From positions 1-44,251 of the forward strand of contig CAMIKG010000042.1 of NCBI GenBank assembly GCA_946221915.1: DNA of 44,251 nucleotides, given 5' to 3'. The notes under the pieces are model-generated. The model worked only from the letters and a program-made list of their open reading frames with translations, was not told where the DNA came from and ran no database searches. Below, piece by piece: positions 1 to 8,058 of the stretch (positions are counted from its first letter, which is position 1; each line of letters begins with the position of its first letter). The position numbers and the translations under genes were made by a program. The DNA comes from an uncultured Erwinia sp. GTDB lineage: Bacteria > Pseudomonadota > Gammaproteobacteria > Enterobacterales > Enterobacteriaceae.

Positions 1-3
1 TCT

Positions 4-28
4 CCCTCCCCCATAAAATGGGGGAGGG
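4..28 (-). terminator. GC-rich hairpin downstream of the serine hydrolase operon
   Basis: A perfect 9-bp inverted repeat (CCCTCCCCC / GGGGGAGGG) around a short A/T loop lies 22 bases beyond the stop codon of the leftward operon. It is positioned as a transcription terminator, but the base run that would follow it on the minus strand lies outside the window, so a U-tract cannot be confirmed. Confidence 0.4.
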
Positions 29-50
29 CAGGGGAGGGGGAGCACACGAC

Positions 51-1565
51 TCAGCTTCTGAAATACTTAACTATCCGGCTACGATTAAGCAGTAGCCGCA
101 AGCCGCCATCCGCTTCCAGCTGCAAAACAAAACGTTTCTCCCACGGCCCGTCAAACGCCGTCGCCAGCACGCGTCCTTTACCCAGCGACACCAGCGTGGC
201 GTGAATGGAGGCCGGGCCAATGCCCATCTGTAATCTGTCGCCGTCGATATCCAGCACGCTGCGCGACGCCGCCAGCTGCCAGCGCCCCTGTATCTGCTGC
301 AGGCTGTCGTCCTGCGTCAGCGGCACAAAGCGCCGTGGCGCATAGCCAATCTCACCGGTAATCGCGTCACCCTCCTGCCGTAAACGCAGCGGGAAGGTGC
401 TGGACAATGACACCGCTTCGCCCGCCAGCGTACTGCGATACAGCGTTTCGCCCGCGCCCAGCCAGCTGGCGGTGACACCGTTAATCTCCAGCCAGTCGCC
501 GCCATTTTCGGCGACGTACAGCCCCGGCTGTAAATCGTGGCCTTTTTCCGGCAGCGACTCGTCCAGCAGCGCCGCCATAATCTTCAGCGCGTTCTCATAA
601 GTGGTGACATCTTCACGGTTCGCCACCAGCGCCAGACCCACTTTCAGCTGCGGATGCAGCAGGAAGTAGCTCTTGTAACCGGCATGCGAACCGCCATGGC
701 CCACCAGCTGATGTGCGCCAATCCGTGAATGGGCGATGCCGAGGCCGTAGCCCGTCTCGCGGCCATCGGCGAGATAACGCGGCGCACTGAGACGCGCCAG
801 CACGCCTGCGCCTGGCCCGCGATCCGCCAGCAGCGCCTGCAGCCAGCGGCTGAGATGGGCGACACTGCCGGTCACGCTGCCTGAGGCGGAGAGATGCAGC
901 CCCGCGCTGGCAAGCTGCCACTGCGCACCCTGACGCCAGTACCCCGGCACCAGACCCGGAACGATATCGAACCAGCTCTCCGGGGCAATCAGCCGGATAT
1001 CCAGCGGCTGACAAATATGCTGCTGCAACAGATCGTTAAACAGCACCCCTTTGGCCTTCAGCGCTTCCTCCACCAGCCGGTAGCCGGTATTGGAGTAGGA
1101 GACTTCACTGCCACAGGGATAACTGAGATCGCCGAACTGCGCACAAAAATCCAGCAGCTCGCTGGCGCAGGTGGCGTTATAGACCGATAAACCCAGCAGT
1201 GACAGCGTCTCACGCACGTCGGGCAAACCGGCGCTCATATCCAGCGCCTGGCCGACCGTCACCTGGCCATTGTCGCCGCGCAGCTGCGGCAGATGCTGCA
1301 CCAGCGGATCCTGCAGCGACAGTAAATCGCCTGCCGGGCCGCTTACCATAGCGGCGAACAGATGTTTGGTAATGGAAGCGAAACGCACCACGCTGTCAGG
1401 AGTAAACGGCGTGTTTTGCGCCAGATCCGCCAGCCCGCCAGCATGGCTGCTGTGCAGGGTGTCGGCGTCAAACAGGGTAATCGCACCGCCGGGCTGGCCG
1501 GGCTGATTCCAGTCGGCCACCACCTGGGCGGCCACCTTGCTGGCCTGTTGCCAGTTAAGCTTCAT
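51..1565 (-). CDS. Serine hydrolase, D-aminopeptidase / class C beta-lactamase-like (S12)
   Basis: A 504-residue penicillin-recognising-fold hydrolase. The three family motifs are in order: SITK at residues 64-67 (nucleophile Ser and Lys), YSN at 157-159 and HGG at 290-292. The length and the roughly 170-residue region after the catalytic domain resemble the three-domain D-aminopeptidase DAP (about 520 residues) rather than a simple beta-lactamase. No signal peptide is visible, so it is probably cytoplasmic. Its start overlaps the stop of the upstream ATPase gene by 4 bases, making it the last gene of the peptide ABC operon. This suggests that it processes what the transporter imports, perhaps peptides with an N-terminal D-residue. 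The fold and family are well supported; the D-specificity is inference, and an esterase of the same family is the main alternative. Confidence 0.8.
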   Translation of the reverse strand: MKLNWQQASKVAAQVVADWNQPGQPGGAITLFDADTLHSSHAGGLADLAQNTPFTPDSVVRFASITKHLFAAMVSGPAGDLLSLQDPLVQHLPQLRGDNGQVTVGQALDMSAGLPDVRETLSLLGLSVYNATCASELLDFCAQFGDLSYPCGSEVSYSNTGYRLVEEALKAKGVLFNDLLQQHICQPLDIRLIAPESWFDIVPGLVPGYWRQGAQWQLASAGLHLSASGSVTGSVAHLSRWLQALLADRGPGAGVLARLSAPRYLADGRETGYGLGIAHSRIGAHQLVGHGGSHAGYKSYFLLHPQLKVGLALVANREDVTTYENALKIMAALLDESLPEKGHDLQPGLYVAENGGDWLEINGVTASWLGAGETLYRSTLAGEAVSLSSTFPLRLRQEGDAITGEIGYAPRRFVPLTQDDSLQQIQGRWQLAASRSVLDIDGDRLQMGIGPASIHATLVSLGKGRVLATAFDGPWEKRFVLQLEADGGLRLLLNRSRIVKYFRS

Positions 1566-2302
1566 GCGGGTTCCTCAAGGGTTATACTCAGATCGAACAG
1601 TTCGGCGGTATGCGGATGGCTGATGCGCCGCGCACGTAAATCCTCCGAGGTTAGCTGTTCCACCATTTCTCCATGCTGCATCACGCCAATCCGCTGGCAG
1701 AGGTGCGTCACCACTGCCAGGTTATGCGTCACCATAATGTACGTCAGCTGCCGTTCGGCACGTAAGTCGCTCAGCAGATTCAGGATTTCCGCCTGCACCG
1801 AGACATCCAGCGCCGACGTGGGTTCATCCAGCAGCAGCACTTCCGGCTCGGCAATCAGCGCGCGGGCAATCGCCACGCGCTGACGCTGGCCGCCGGAGAG
1901 CTGATGCGGAAAACGAAAACGCACCGCGGCGGGCAGACCGACTTCCTGCAATGCGCGGGTAATACGCTGCTCGGCGTTGTCCAGCCGGTGCACCAGCAGC
2001 GGCTCATGCAGAATGCGGTCGATAGTTTGCCGTGGGTGCAGTGAGCCATACGGATCCTGAAACACCATCTGCACCTGACGGAAGAAGCTGCGGCCGCGAT
2101 GCGCCGCCAGCTGCATGCCGCCAAACTCCACTTTGCCCTGCCAGTCATTATTTAAGCCGGCCAGCACGCGCAGAATAGTGGATTTGCCGGAGCCGCTTTC
2201 GCCAACAATGCCAAAGCTTTCGCCATTGCCGACCTGAAAACTGACGCCTTTCACCACTTTATGGCTGCCAAAGGCGATATGTAAATTGTCGATATTAATC
2301 AT
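1562..2302 (-). CDS. Peptide ABC transporter ATPase, DppF/OppF type
   Basis: A 246-residue ABC ATPase. It has Walker A GESGSGKS (about residues 34-41), Q-loop context VFQDPYGSLHP typical of oligopeptide transporters, signature LSGGQRQR, and Walker B LLLDEPTSALD followed by the H-loop THNL. It is clearly shorter than DppF/OppF (about 330 residues) because the usual C-terminal oligopeptide extension is mostly missing; this is common in nickel- and peptide-type homologues. It should pair with the second ATPase to energise the two permeases. The gene lies 69 bases after the preceding ATPase gene and overlaps the hydrolase gene by 4 bases, so one transcript is likely. The family is certain; the substrate is inferred from the operon. 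Confidence 0.9.
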   Translation of the reverse strand: MINIDNLHIAFGSHKVVKGVSFQVGNGESFGIVGESGSGKSTILRVLAGLNNDWQGKVEFGGMQLAAHRGRSFFRQVQMVFQDPYGSLHPRQTIDRILHEPLLVHRLDNAEQRITRALQEVGLPAAVRFRFPHQLSGGQRQRVAIARALIAEPEVLLLDEPTSALDVSVQAEILNLLSDLRAERQLTYIMVTHNLAVVTHLCQRIGVMQHGEMVEQLTSEDLRARRISHPHTAELFDLSITLEEPA

Positions 2303-2371
2303 CGTTATTACCTGGCCGGGAAAGGCAGGGCCGTTCCCGGCTCGCAGAGGCGGCAGCGCTGCCGCCTGGGG

Positions 2372-3199
2372 TTAATCGCGCCATGCGGCTTCACGCTGCA
2401 TCACCGGCAACCGCGTGCGCGGATGGCGCAGCGACGGTAAACAGGCCAGTAAGCCCTGCGTGTAGGGATGCTGTGCATGCTGCAGCTGGCTGGCCTCAAG
2501 CAATTCCACAATCCGCCCGGCGTACATCACCGCCACGCGATCGCAGAAATGTGACACCAGCGGCAGGTCGTGGCTGATCAGGATCAGCCCCATACCGCGC
2601 TGGGATACCAGTTCATCGATCAGCTTCAGGATCTCCGCCTGCACGGTGGCATCCAGCGCGCTGGTGGGCTCATCGGCGATCAACAGCTCCGGGTCAGGCG
2701 CCAGCATCATGGCGATCATCACGCGCTGTCCCATGCCACCCGATACCTCATGGGGATATTTTTTCGCCACCTGCTCAGGGTCGCGGATCTTCACCTGCTG
2801 CAGCAGATCGACGGCCGCCGCCAGCGCCGCCTTCTGGCTGCCGCCTTTATGCTCGCGCCAGGCTTCAGCGATCTGCTGGCCGATGGTCATCACCGGATTC
2901 AGCGAGTATTTCGGGTCCTGCAGAATAAAGCCGACGCGTTTGCCACGGATCTGGCGCAGGGTTTTCTCCGACGCGCCACGCAGATCGATACCGTCAAAGC
3001 TCAGTTTGTCCGCTTCGACAGTGGCGTTACCGGGCAGCAATTGCATCAGGCTGCGCGCGGTCAGTGATTTACCGGAACCACTCTCGCCGACAATGGCGAA
3101 TTTCTCTTTGCCGACGCTGAGCGAGACGCCGCGCACCGCCTCGAAACGCTCGGTGCGGCTGCTGAAGGTAATGCGCAGATTTTCAATTTCGACCAGCAT
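2372..3199 (-). CDS. Peptide ABC transporter ATPase, DppD/OppD type
   Basis: A 275-residue ABC ATPase with Walker A GESGSGKS, Q-loop FILQDPKYSLNP, a signature of the form VSGGMGQR and Walker B LLIADEPTSALD, then an H-loop SHDL. The tail ends HPYTQGLLACLPSLRHPRTRLP, the HPYT element characteristic of the DppD/OppD subfamily. It is the partner of the DppF-type ATPase. Its start codon abuts the stop codon of the permease gene upstream (TAA followed at once by ATG), so translation is probably coupled. The signature reads GGMGQR instead of the commoner GGMRQR, a mild deviation. Confidence 0.9.
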   Translation of the reverse strand: MLVEIENLRITFSSRTERFEAVRGVSLSVGKEKFAIVGESGSGKSLTARSLMQLLPGNATVEADKLSFDGIDLRGASEKTLRQIRGKRVGFILQDPKYSLNPVMTIGQQIAEAWREHKGGSQKAALAAAVDLLQQVKIRDPEQVAKKYPHEVSGGMGQRVMIAMMLAPDPELLIADEPTSALDATVQAEILKLIDELVSQRGMGLILISHDLPLVSHFCDRVAVMYAGRIVELLEASQLQHAQHPYTQGLLACLPSLRHPRTRLPVMQREAAWRD

Positions 3200-4099
3200 T
3201 TAGCGCTCCTTAGGATCGAGGACGTCGCGCAGCCCGTCGCCGAGAAAGTTGAACGCCAGCGAGGTGAGGAAAATGGCGATGCACGGCATCAGTGGCACCC
3301 ACCATTCGCTGAACAGAAAACGCCGGGCGGTGGCGATCATGGTGCCCCATTCCGGCGACGGCGGCTGCGCGCCCATGCCCAGGAAACCGAGGCTGGCGGC
3401 GGTGATAATAATCGAGCTCATATCCAGCGTGACGCGCACAATCAGGCTTGGCACACACAGCGGCATCACATGGCGCAGAATAATGCGCAGCGGCGCGGCG
3501 CCGGTCAGACGGCTGGCGGCGATAAAATCGCTGTTGCGGAACTGCAGCGTTTCGGCGCGCGCCAGACGCGCATATGGCGGCCAGGCGGTAAGGGCAATCG
3601 CCAGAATTGCGCTTTCCACACCGGGTTTCAGTGCCGCGACAAACGCCAGCGCCAGAATCAGACGCGGAAAGGCGAGAAAGATATCGGTCAGCCGCATCAG
3701 CGCCTTATCCAGCAGGCCGCCGGTATAACCGGCGATACAGCCAATCAGCAGGCCGAGCGGCGCGGTGAGTAACACCACCGCAATCACCATGCCGAGGGTG
3801 GTGCGCCCGCCGTAGATAATCCGCGTCCAGATATCGCGCCCCAGTTCATCGGTGCCCAGCCAGTGTTGCGCGGAAGGCGACGCCAGACGGTTGGAGAGAT
3901 CCTGATAACCCGGCGTGTACGGCGTCAGCAGGGGAGCCAGCAGCGCCAGCAGCAGCACGGCCAGGATCACCAGCAGACCGGACATCGCCAGCGGATTGCT
4001 GCGCAGTCCCAGCCACAGGCGGTAGCGTCGGCCCCACACCGCCTGGCGGCGGGTGGCGGGCGTTTCATCAAGCAGCCATGCTCGTGTCAGTTGTTTCAT
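3200..4099 (-). CDS. Peptide ABC transporter permease, DppC/OppC type
   Basis: A 299-residue inner-membrane permease. An N-terminal cytoplasmic stretch leads to a first membrane segment (about residues 38-60), then a periplasmic loop with the family motif HWLGTDELGRDIWTRIIYGGR, further membrane segments, and the cytoplasmic EAA loop (AASRLTGAAPLRIILRHVMP) that contacts the ATPases. The LGTDxxGRD motif is diagnostic for the OppC/DppC subfamily. It overlaps the DppB-type gene by 4 bases, as usual in these operons. Together the two permeases form the transport channel for whatever the binding protein delivers. Confidence 0.92.
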   Translation of the reverse strand: MKQLTRAWLLDETPATRRQAVWGRRYRLWLGLRSNPLAMSGLLVILAVLLLALLAPLLTPYTPGYQDLSNRLASPSAQHWLGTDELGRDIWTRIIYGGRTTLGMVIAVVLLTAPLGLLIGCIAGYTGGLLDKALMRLTDIFLAFPRLILALAFVAALKPGVESAILAIALTAWPPYARLARAETLQFRNSDFIAASRLTGAAPLRIILRHVMPLCVPSLIVRVTLDMSSIIITAASLGFLGMGAQPPSPEWGTMIATARRFLFSEWWVPLMPCIAIFLTSLAFNFLGDGLRDVLDPKER

Positions 4100-5106
4100 T
4101 TTACGCGTGGGTCCCAGAGTCGGTAGAGGAGGTCGGCCAGCTGGTTAAGCAGCACGTACACCGTGCCCACCAGCAGTGTGGCGCCGACCACCGGATTCAT
4201 ATCAGCATTCATCAGCGAGGTGGTGAGGTACTGCCCCAGCCCCGGCCAGGCGAAGACGTTTTCTGTCACTACCGCGCCTTCGAGCAGTCCGGCGTAGGTC
4301 AGCGCCAGCACGGTCACCAGCTGCACCGCCACGGTTGGAAACGCATGGCGCCAGATCACCCGCCGTGACGATAAGCCTTTGGCACGTGCGGTGATCACGA
4401 ACTCACCGCTCAGTGCGTTCAGCATAAAGGTGCGCGTCATACGGGTGATGTAGGCCATGCTGAAGTAGGCGAGGATCAGCACTGGCTGCGCCATATGCGC
4501 CAGCGCATCCCGGAAGGCGTCGATGTCGCCCGCCAGCAGCGAGTCGACGGTGAGCAGACCGGTGACCTGCGGCACCATATCCTGGAAGATAATGTCCTGA
4601 CGTCCCGGCCCCGGTGCGATGCCGAGCACGGCGTAGAACACCAGCAGGCTGAGCAGCGCCAGCACAAACACCGGCAGGGAATGCCCGGCGAGGCACACCA
4701 CGCGGATAATCTGGTCGGTGGCCTTGCCCTGGCGCACTGCCGCCCAGACGCCGAGCGGAATGCCGATGAGGGCGGCGATAATAATCGCCGCCGTTGCCAG
4801 TTCGAGAGTCGCAGGGAAGAAGCGGGCAATATCGGTGGTCACTTCATTGCTGGTCAGCACCGAACGGCCGAGATCGCCGTGCAGCAGCTGATTAAGATAA
4901 TGGCCGAACTGCACGTACAGGGGCTGATCCAGCCCCATCTCCTGTCTGACGCGTTCCACCACCGACTGCGGTGCGTTATCGCCCACCGCCGCCAGCACCG
5001 GATCGGTCGGCATCACCCGGCCAATAAAGAAGGTGAGTATCGACAAGCCAAACAGCGTCAGCAGCAGGCTTCCCAGCGAACTGAGGAAAGATTTCAGCGA
5101 CGACAT
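4096..5106 (-). CDS. Peptide ABC transporter permease, DppB/OppB type
   Basis: A 336-residue inner-membrane permease with an N-terminal membrane segment, the DppB/OppB motif around RQEMGLDQPLYVQFGHYL, a long periplasmic segment, and an EAA loop ending ITARAKGLSSRRVIWRHAFP. The C-terminus ends RLWDPRVK, typical of this subfamily. A one-base overlap (TGATG) with the binding protein gene upstream and a 4-base overlap with the DppC-type gene downstream point to tight translational coupling. An insertion relative to short DppB proteins carries a Gly/Pro-rich periplasmic loop (about residues 170-190). Confidence 0.92.
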   Translation of the reverse strand: MSSLKSFLSSLGSLLLTLFGLSILTFFIGRVMPTDPVLAAVGDNAPQSVVERVRQEMGLDQPLYVQFGHYLNQLLHGDLGRSVLTSNEVTTDIARFFPATLELATAAIIIAALIGIPLGVWAAVRQGKATDQIIRVVCLAGHSLPVFVLALLSLLVFYAVLGIAPGPGRQDIIFQDMVPQVTGLLTVDSLLAGDIDAFRDALAHMAQPVLILAYFSMAYITRMTRTFMLNALSGEFVITARAKGLSSRRVIWRHAFPTVAVQLVTVLALTYAGLLEGAVVTENVFAWPGLGQYLTTSLMNADMNPVVGATLLVGTVYVLLNQLADLLYRLWDPRVK

Positions 5107-6701
5107 CAGGCTTTTTTCACCTGCTCGTACGGGTTATCACGCAACACCGTAAGGTGCACGCCGCTGATATTTTTCGCACAGGCCAGGTTCTTGGTGTCCT
5201 GCATCATTTCAATAAACGGGCTTTTCTCGCGATGTTCGCGCTGGATTTTTTCATACAGGGCCAGACGTTTCGCCGGATCGGCTTCGTGCAGCGCTTCCAC
5301 CGTCATTTTATTGAAAGCTTCATCCGACCAGCCGCAGCGCCATGCAAGGGTACGGTTACGTGCCTCCGCGCTGTTATCGGTATTGACGCAGAAGGCTTCG
5401 GTATTCGAGTTCGGGTCGAAATAGTCTGCGCCCCAGACGGTCAGCGCCAGCTGGTGCGAGCGGGCGCGCATCTTGGTCAGCACCTGACGGTTTTCCGAGG
5501 AGATCAGCGACACTTTAATGCCGACGGCCGCCAGCTGTGTCTGCAGCGCCTGGGCGATATCCGGATACGGCTGTGCCGAATAGTGGTCGAGGGTAATCTC
5601 AAAGCCGTTCGGGTAACCGGCTTCCGCCAGCAGCGCTTTGGCTTTGGCGACATCCACTTTAAACGGCTGATCGGTCAGTGCCGCCGGGAAACCGGCTGGC
5701 AGGAAGCTCTGATGCACTTTGTGAGTCAGCGGCAGAATATTTTGCTGGATGCTGTGGTAGTCAATCGCCCACTTCAGCGCCTGCCACACCTGCGGCTTCT
5801 GCAGGTGCTCATGGGTGGTATTGCACGACATCAGCATAATGCTCGACACATCGGCCTTCACCACATGGAAGTTGCTGTCGCCCTGCAGCGGCTTGAGCTG
5901 TTCGGTAGTGAGATCGCGCGCGATATCCACATCGCCTTTCTGCAACATCAGCAGCTGCGCGGCAGGATCGACAATATGCTTGATGATCACGCGTTTGGTG
6001 GCGGTTTGCGACGGATGCTGCGGGTTTTTCTCCAGGATGATGCTTTCACTGGCTTTCCATGAACGCAGAGTGAACGGGCCGGAACCAGCGCTGTTCTGTT
6101 TGATCCAGGCATTACCCTGGTCGTCGTTCTGCTGGTTCGCCAGCGCCGCTTTCTTCTGCACCACGCTGCCAACCGGCGCGGACAGGCAGTAGAGCAGGAA
6201 GGTTTCGGCGGCAGGTTCGGCCAGATTAAGCACCAGTGTGTGAGCATCTTTGGCGATAATCATCTGCTCAGCGTTATCTTTGGTAAAACCGAACTGGTTG
6301 ATGATAAAGGCCGGGCTCTTATCCAGTTTCACCACGCGCTGCAGTGAAAAAGCGGCGTCTTCAGCGGTCAGCGGCGAGCCATCGGAGAACTTCACTGCCG
6401 GATCGAGATGGAAGGTGAAGGTTTTGCCATCGTTGCTCACTTCCCAGCTTTGCGCCAGTTCGCCTCTGATTTCACTCGGTTTATCCGGGTTTGGCATCAC
6501 CAGGCGCTGATAAAGGTTACCCGCGACTTCCGAGCCAATGGCTTCAAAGCTTTCCGCCGGATCGAGGCTGGTCATATTATCGATTTGCATCGCCATCACC
6601 AGCATGGTGGGTGGCGTGGCGGCGAAGGCGCTGTTCAGTGAGAGGTATGAAACGAAAGGGACGGCGGAGCATCCTGCAAGAAAACGTCTTCTGGTAACCA
6701 T
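5106..6701 (-). CDS. Family 5 peptide-binding protein with Tat signal
   Basis: A 531-residue extracytoplasmic solute-binding protein of the DppA/OppA family and the first gene of the operon. The N-terminus MVTRRRFLAG matches the twin-arginine consensus (T-R-R-x-F-L), then a hydrophobic stretch and a likely cleavage after SAFA (about residue 28). A sequence LAGC occurs at residues 8-11, but there is too little hydrophobic sequence before it for a lipobox. Family motifs include LDPAESFEAIGSEVAGNLYQ, ELAQSWEVSNDGKTFTFHL and FSDGSPLTAEDAAFSLQR. A strong ribosome site (GGAGAA) precedes the ATG. Export by Tat would imply folding, or possibly cofactor or ligand handling, before export. The bound substrate is probably a dipeptide or short peptide, judged from the genes around it. 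Confidence 0.9.
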   Translation of the reverse strand: MVTRRRFLAGCSAVPFVSYLSLNSAFAATPPTMLVMAMQIDNMTSLDPAESFEAIGSEVAGNLYQRLVMPNPDKPSEIRGELAQSWEVSNDGKTFTFHLDPAVKFSDGSPLTAEDAAFSLQRVVKLDKSPAFIINQFGFTKDNAEQMIIAKDAHTLVLNLAEPAAETFLLYCLSAPVGSVVQKKAALANQQNDDQGNAWIKQNSAGSGPFTLRSWKASESIILEKNPQHPSQTATKRVIIKHIVDPAAQLLMLQKGDVDIARDLTTEQLKPLQGDSNFHVVKADVSSIMLMSCNTTHEHLQKPQVWQALKWAIDYHSIQQNILPLTHKVHQSFLPAGFPAALTDQPFKVDVAKAKALLAEAGYPNGFEITLDHYSAQPYPDIAQALQTQLAAVGIKVSLISSENRQVLTKMRARSHQLALTVWGADYFDPNSNTEAFCVNTDNSAEARNRTLAWRCGWSDEAFNKMTVEALHEADPAKRLALYEKIQREHREKSPFIEMMQDTKNLACAKNISGVHLTVLRDNPYEQVKKA

Positions 6702-6739
6702 AATTTCTCCAACTGGTTGATATTTATTAATAATTTTAA

Positions 6740-6745
6740 ATTATA
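6740..6745 (-). promoter_or_regulatory. Candidate -10 element of the peptide ABC operon
   Basis: On the minus strand this hexamer reads TATAAT, about 40 bases upstream of the binding protein start. A good -35 is not obvious; the neighbouring palindrome occupies that position, so activation by a regulator is plausible. Confidence 0.45.
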
Positions 6746-6753
6746 TTGCTGTA

Positions 6754-6790
6754 TTCACCTTGACAGCAGGTGAACGACAGGCGCATTAAT
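6754..6790 (+). promoter_or_regulatory. Perfect palindrome overlapping the rightward -35; divergent control region
   Basis: TTCACCT (6754-6760) and AGGTGAA (6768-6774) form a perfect inverted repeat with a 7-base spacer. A TTGACA -35 (6760-6765) lies inside it, and ATTAAT (6785-6790) is a possible -10 for the rightward dipeptidase gene at a loose 19-base spacing. The same palindrome sits just upstream of the leftward TATAAT. One bound regulator could therefore control both directions. The LysR protein encoded two genes away is the obvious candidate, since such sites often contain T-N11-A, but this is inference. Confidence 0.5.
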
Positions 6791-6905
6791 AATGTCTCCG
6801 GAGAAAGCTGACTTCCGACGCCACGCTGTTGCACCGTTTCCGGGCGCAGATGCGCGTTCGTGGGGCATTTTTCTCATACTGCTCATCCGTTTACGAGACT
6901 TTTAC

Positions 6906-7982
6906 ATGTCTGCAACACATTTATCTGACGCCGATCACGTACCGGTTTTTGACGGCCACAATGATGTCTTACTGCGCCTGTGGCGCTCACACGCCGACGA
7001 TCCGGCTGGCGCATTTATTCATGGTCCTGCAGCAGGCCAGATGGACCTGCCGCGTATCCGACAGGGCGGTATGGCCGGTGGTTTATTTGCCGCCTATGTT
7101 CCTGACGGAGGGGTTAAAGCAAGAAGCGCGCCAGGAAAATTAGACTTTAACGGGACCGCGCCAACGCCCGGGCAGGATGACTCGCGTGAGGTGACTTTTT
7201 CGATGCTCAGCACTTTGCTGCGTATTGAAAAAGCGTCAGCAGGGCAGGCGAAAATTTGCCGCAGCGCGGCGGATATCCGCCACTGTGTGGCGAACAATGT
7301 GCTGGCGATGGTGATGCATATTGAAGGCGCAGAAGCGCTGGATGCCGATCTGGAACTGCTGGAAGTGCTGTATGCCACCGGGCTGCGCACGCTTGGCCCG
7401 CTGTGGAGCCGGCCCAATATTTTTGGCCATGGCGTGCCGTTTCGTTTCCCCTCTTCACCGGATATCGGGCCGGGGCTGACCGACGCCGGGCTGCGGCTGG
7501 TGCGCGCCTGCAACCAGCTGCGCATTATGGTCGACCTGTCGCATATGGATGAGAAGGGCTTCTGGCAAACGGCGGCGATTTCCGATGCGCCGCTGGTCGC
7601 CAGCCACTCCAACGCCCATGTGCTGTGCGCTCAGTCGCGCAATCTGACGGATAAACAGCTGGCGGCAATCCGCGAGCGTAACGGCTTTGTCGGCGTCAAT
7701 TTTGGCACCATGTTCCTGCGCGAAGATGGTAAAAAGCATCCGGATGCCACGGTGGATGAGATTGTGCGCCACGTCGATTATCTGCTGGAAAAGGTCGGGG
7801 AAAATGGCGTGGGCTTTGGCTCTGACTTTGACGGCACGACGATCCCGCAGGATATGAAGGACGTGGCTGGGCTGCCACTGCTGGTGCAGGCGCTGGCGCG
7901 GCGCGGATACGATCGCGCGCTGCTGGAAAAGATTTGCTGGCGTAACTGGGTGCGCGTGCTGGAAGCCACCTGGGGTGAATAG
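6906..7982 (+). CDS. Membrane dipeptidase (renal dipeptidase family M19)
   Basis: A 358-residue zinc dipeptidase. Metal-binding motifs are in family order: DGHNDVLLRL (HxD), MHIEGAEAL (bridging Glu), SHSNAH and SDFDGTT. M19 enzymes cleave dipeptides, including ones with a C-terminal D-residue, and some act on beta-lactams. The open frame extends upstream to 6792. The ATG at 6906 is chosen because family proteins begin shortly before the DGHND motif and because the candidate -10 overlaps the 6792 ATG. No signal peptide is visible, so despite the family name it is probably cytoplasmic. It is divergent from the peptide ABC operon and would hydrolyse imported dipeptides. Confidence 0.88.
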   Translation: MSATHLSDADHVPVFDGHNDVLLRLWRSHADDPAGAFIHGPAAGQMDLPRIRQGGMAGGLFAAYVPDGGVKARSAPGKLDFNGTAPTPGQDDSREVTFSMLSTLLRIEKASAGQAKICRSAADIRHCVANNVLAMVMHIEGAEALDADLELLEVLYATGLRTLGPLWSRPNIFGHGVPFRFPSSPDIGPGLTDAGLRLVRACNQLRIMVDLSHMDEKGFWQTAAISDAPLVASHSNAHVLCAQSRNLTDKQLAAIRERNGFVGVNFGTMFLREDGKKHPDATVDEIVRHVDYLLEKVGENGVGFGSDFDGTTIPQDMKDVAGLPLLVQALARRGYDRALLEKICWRNWVRVLEATWGE

Positions 7983-8058
7983 ATACGCGCTGGCGTGAAT
8001 CCGGCATCTTCTTTGCATAGCCTAAGGTTATAGGCAAACCCGCAACTGAGAGCGTGCC

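Noticed and set aside
4495..5424. 309-codon plus-strand frame opposite the permease and binding protein genes
   Set aside because: His/Gln/Arg-rich composition typical of shadow frames, crossing the boundary of two real genes.
5106..6701. Lipoprotein signal (LAGC) in the binding protein
   Set aside because: The Cys is at residue 11 with almost no hydrophobic sequence before it; a Tat signal with an AxA cleavage site explains the N-terminus better.
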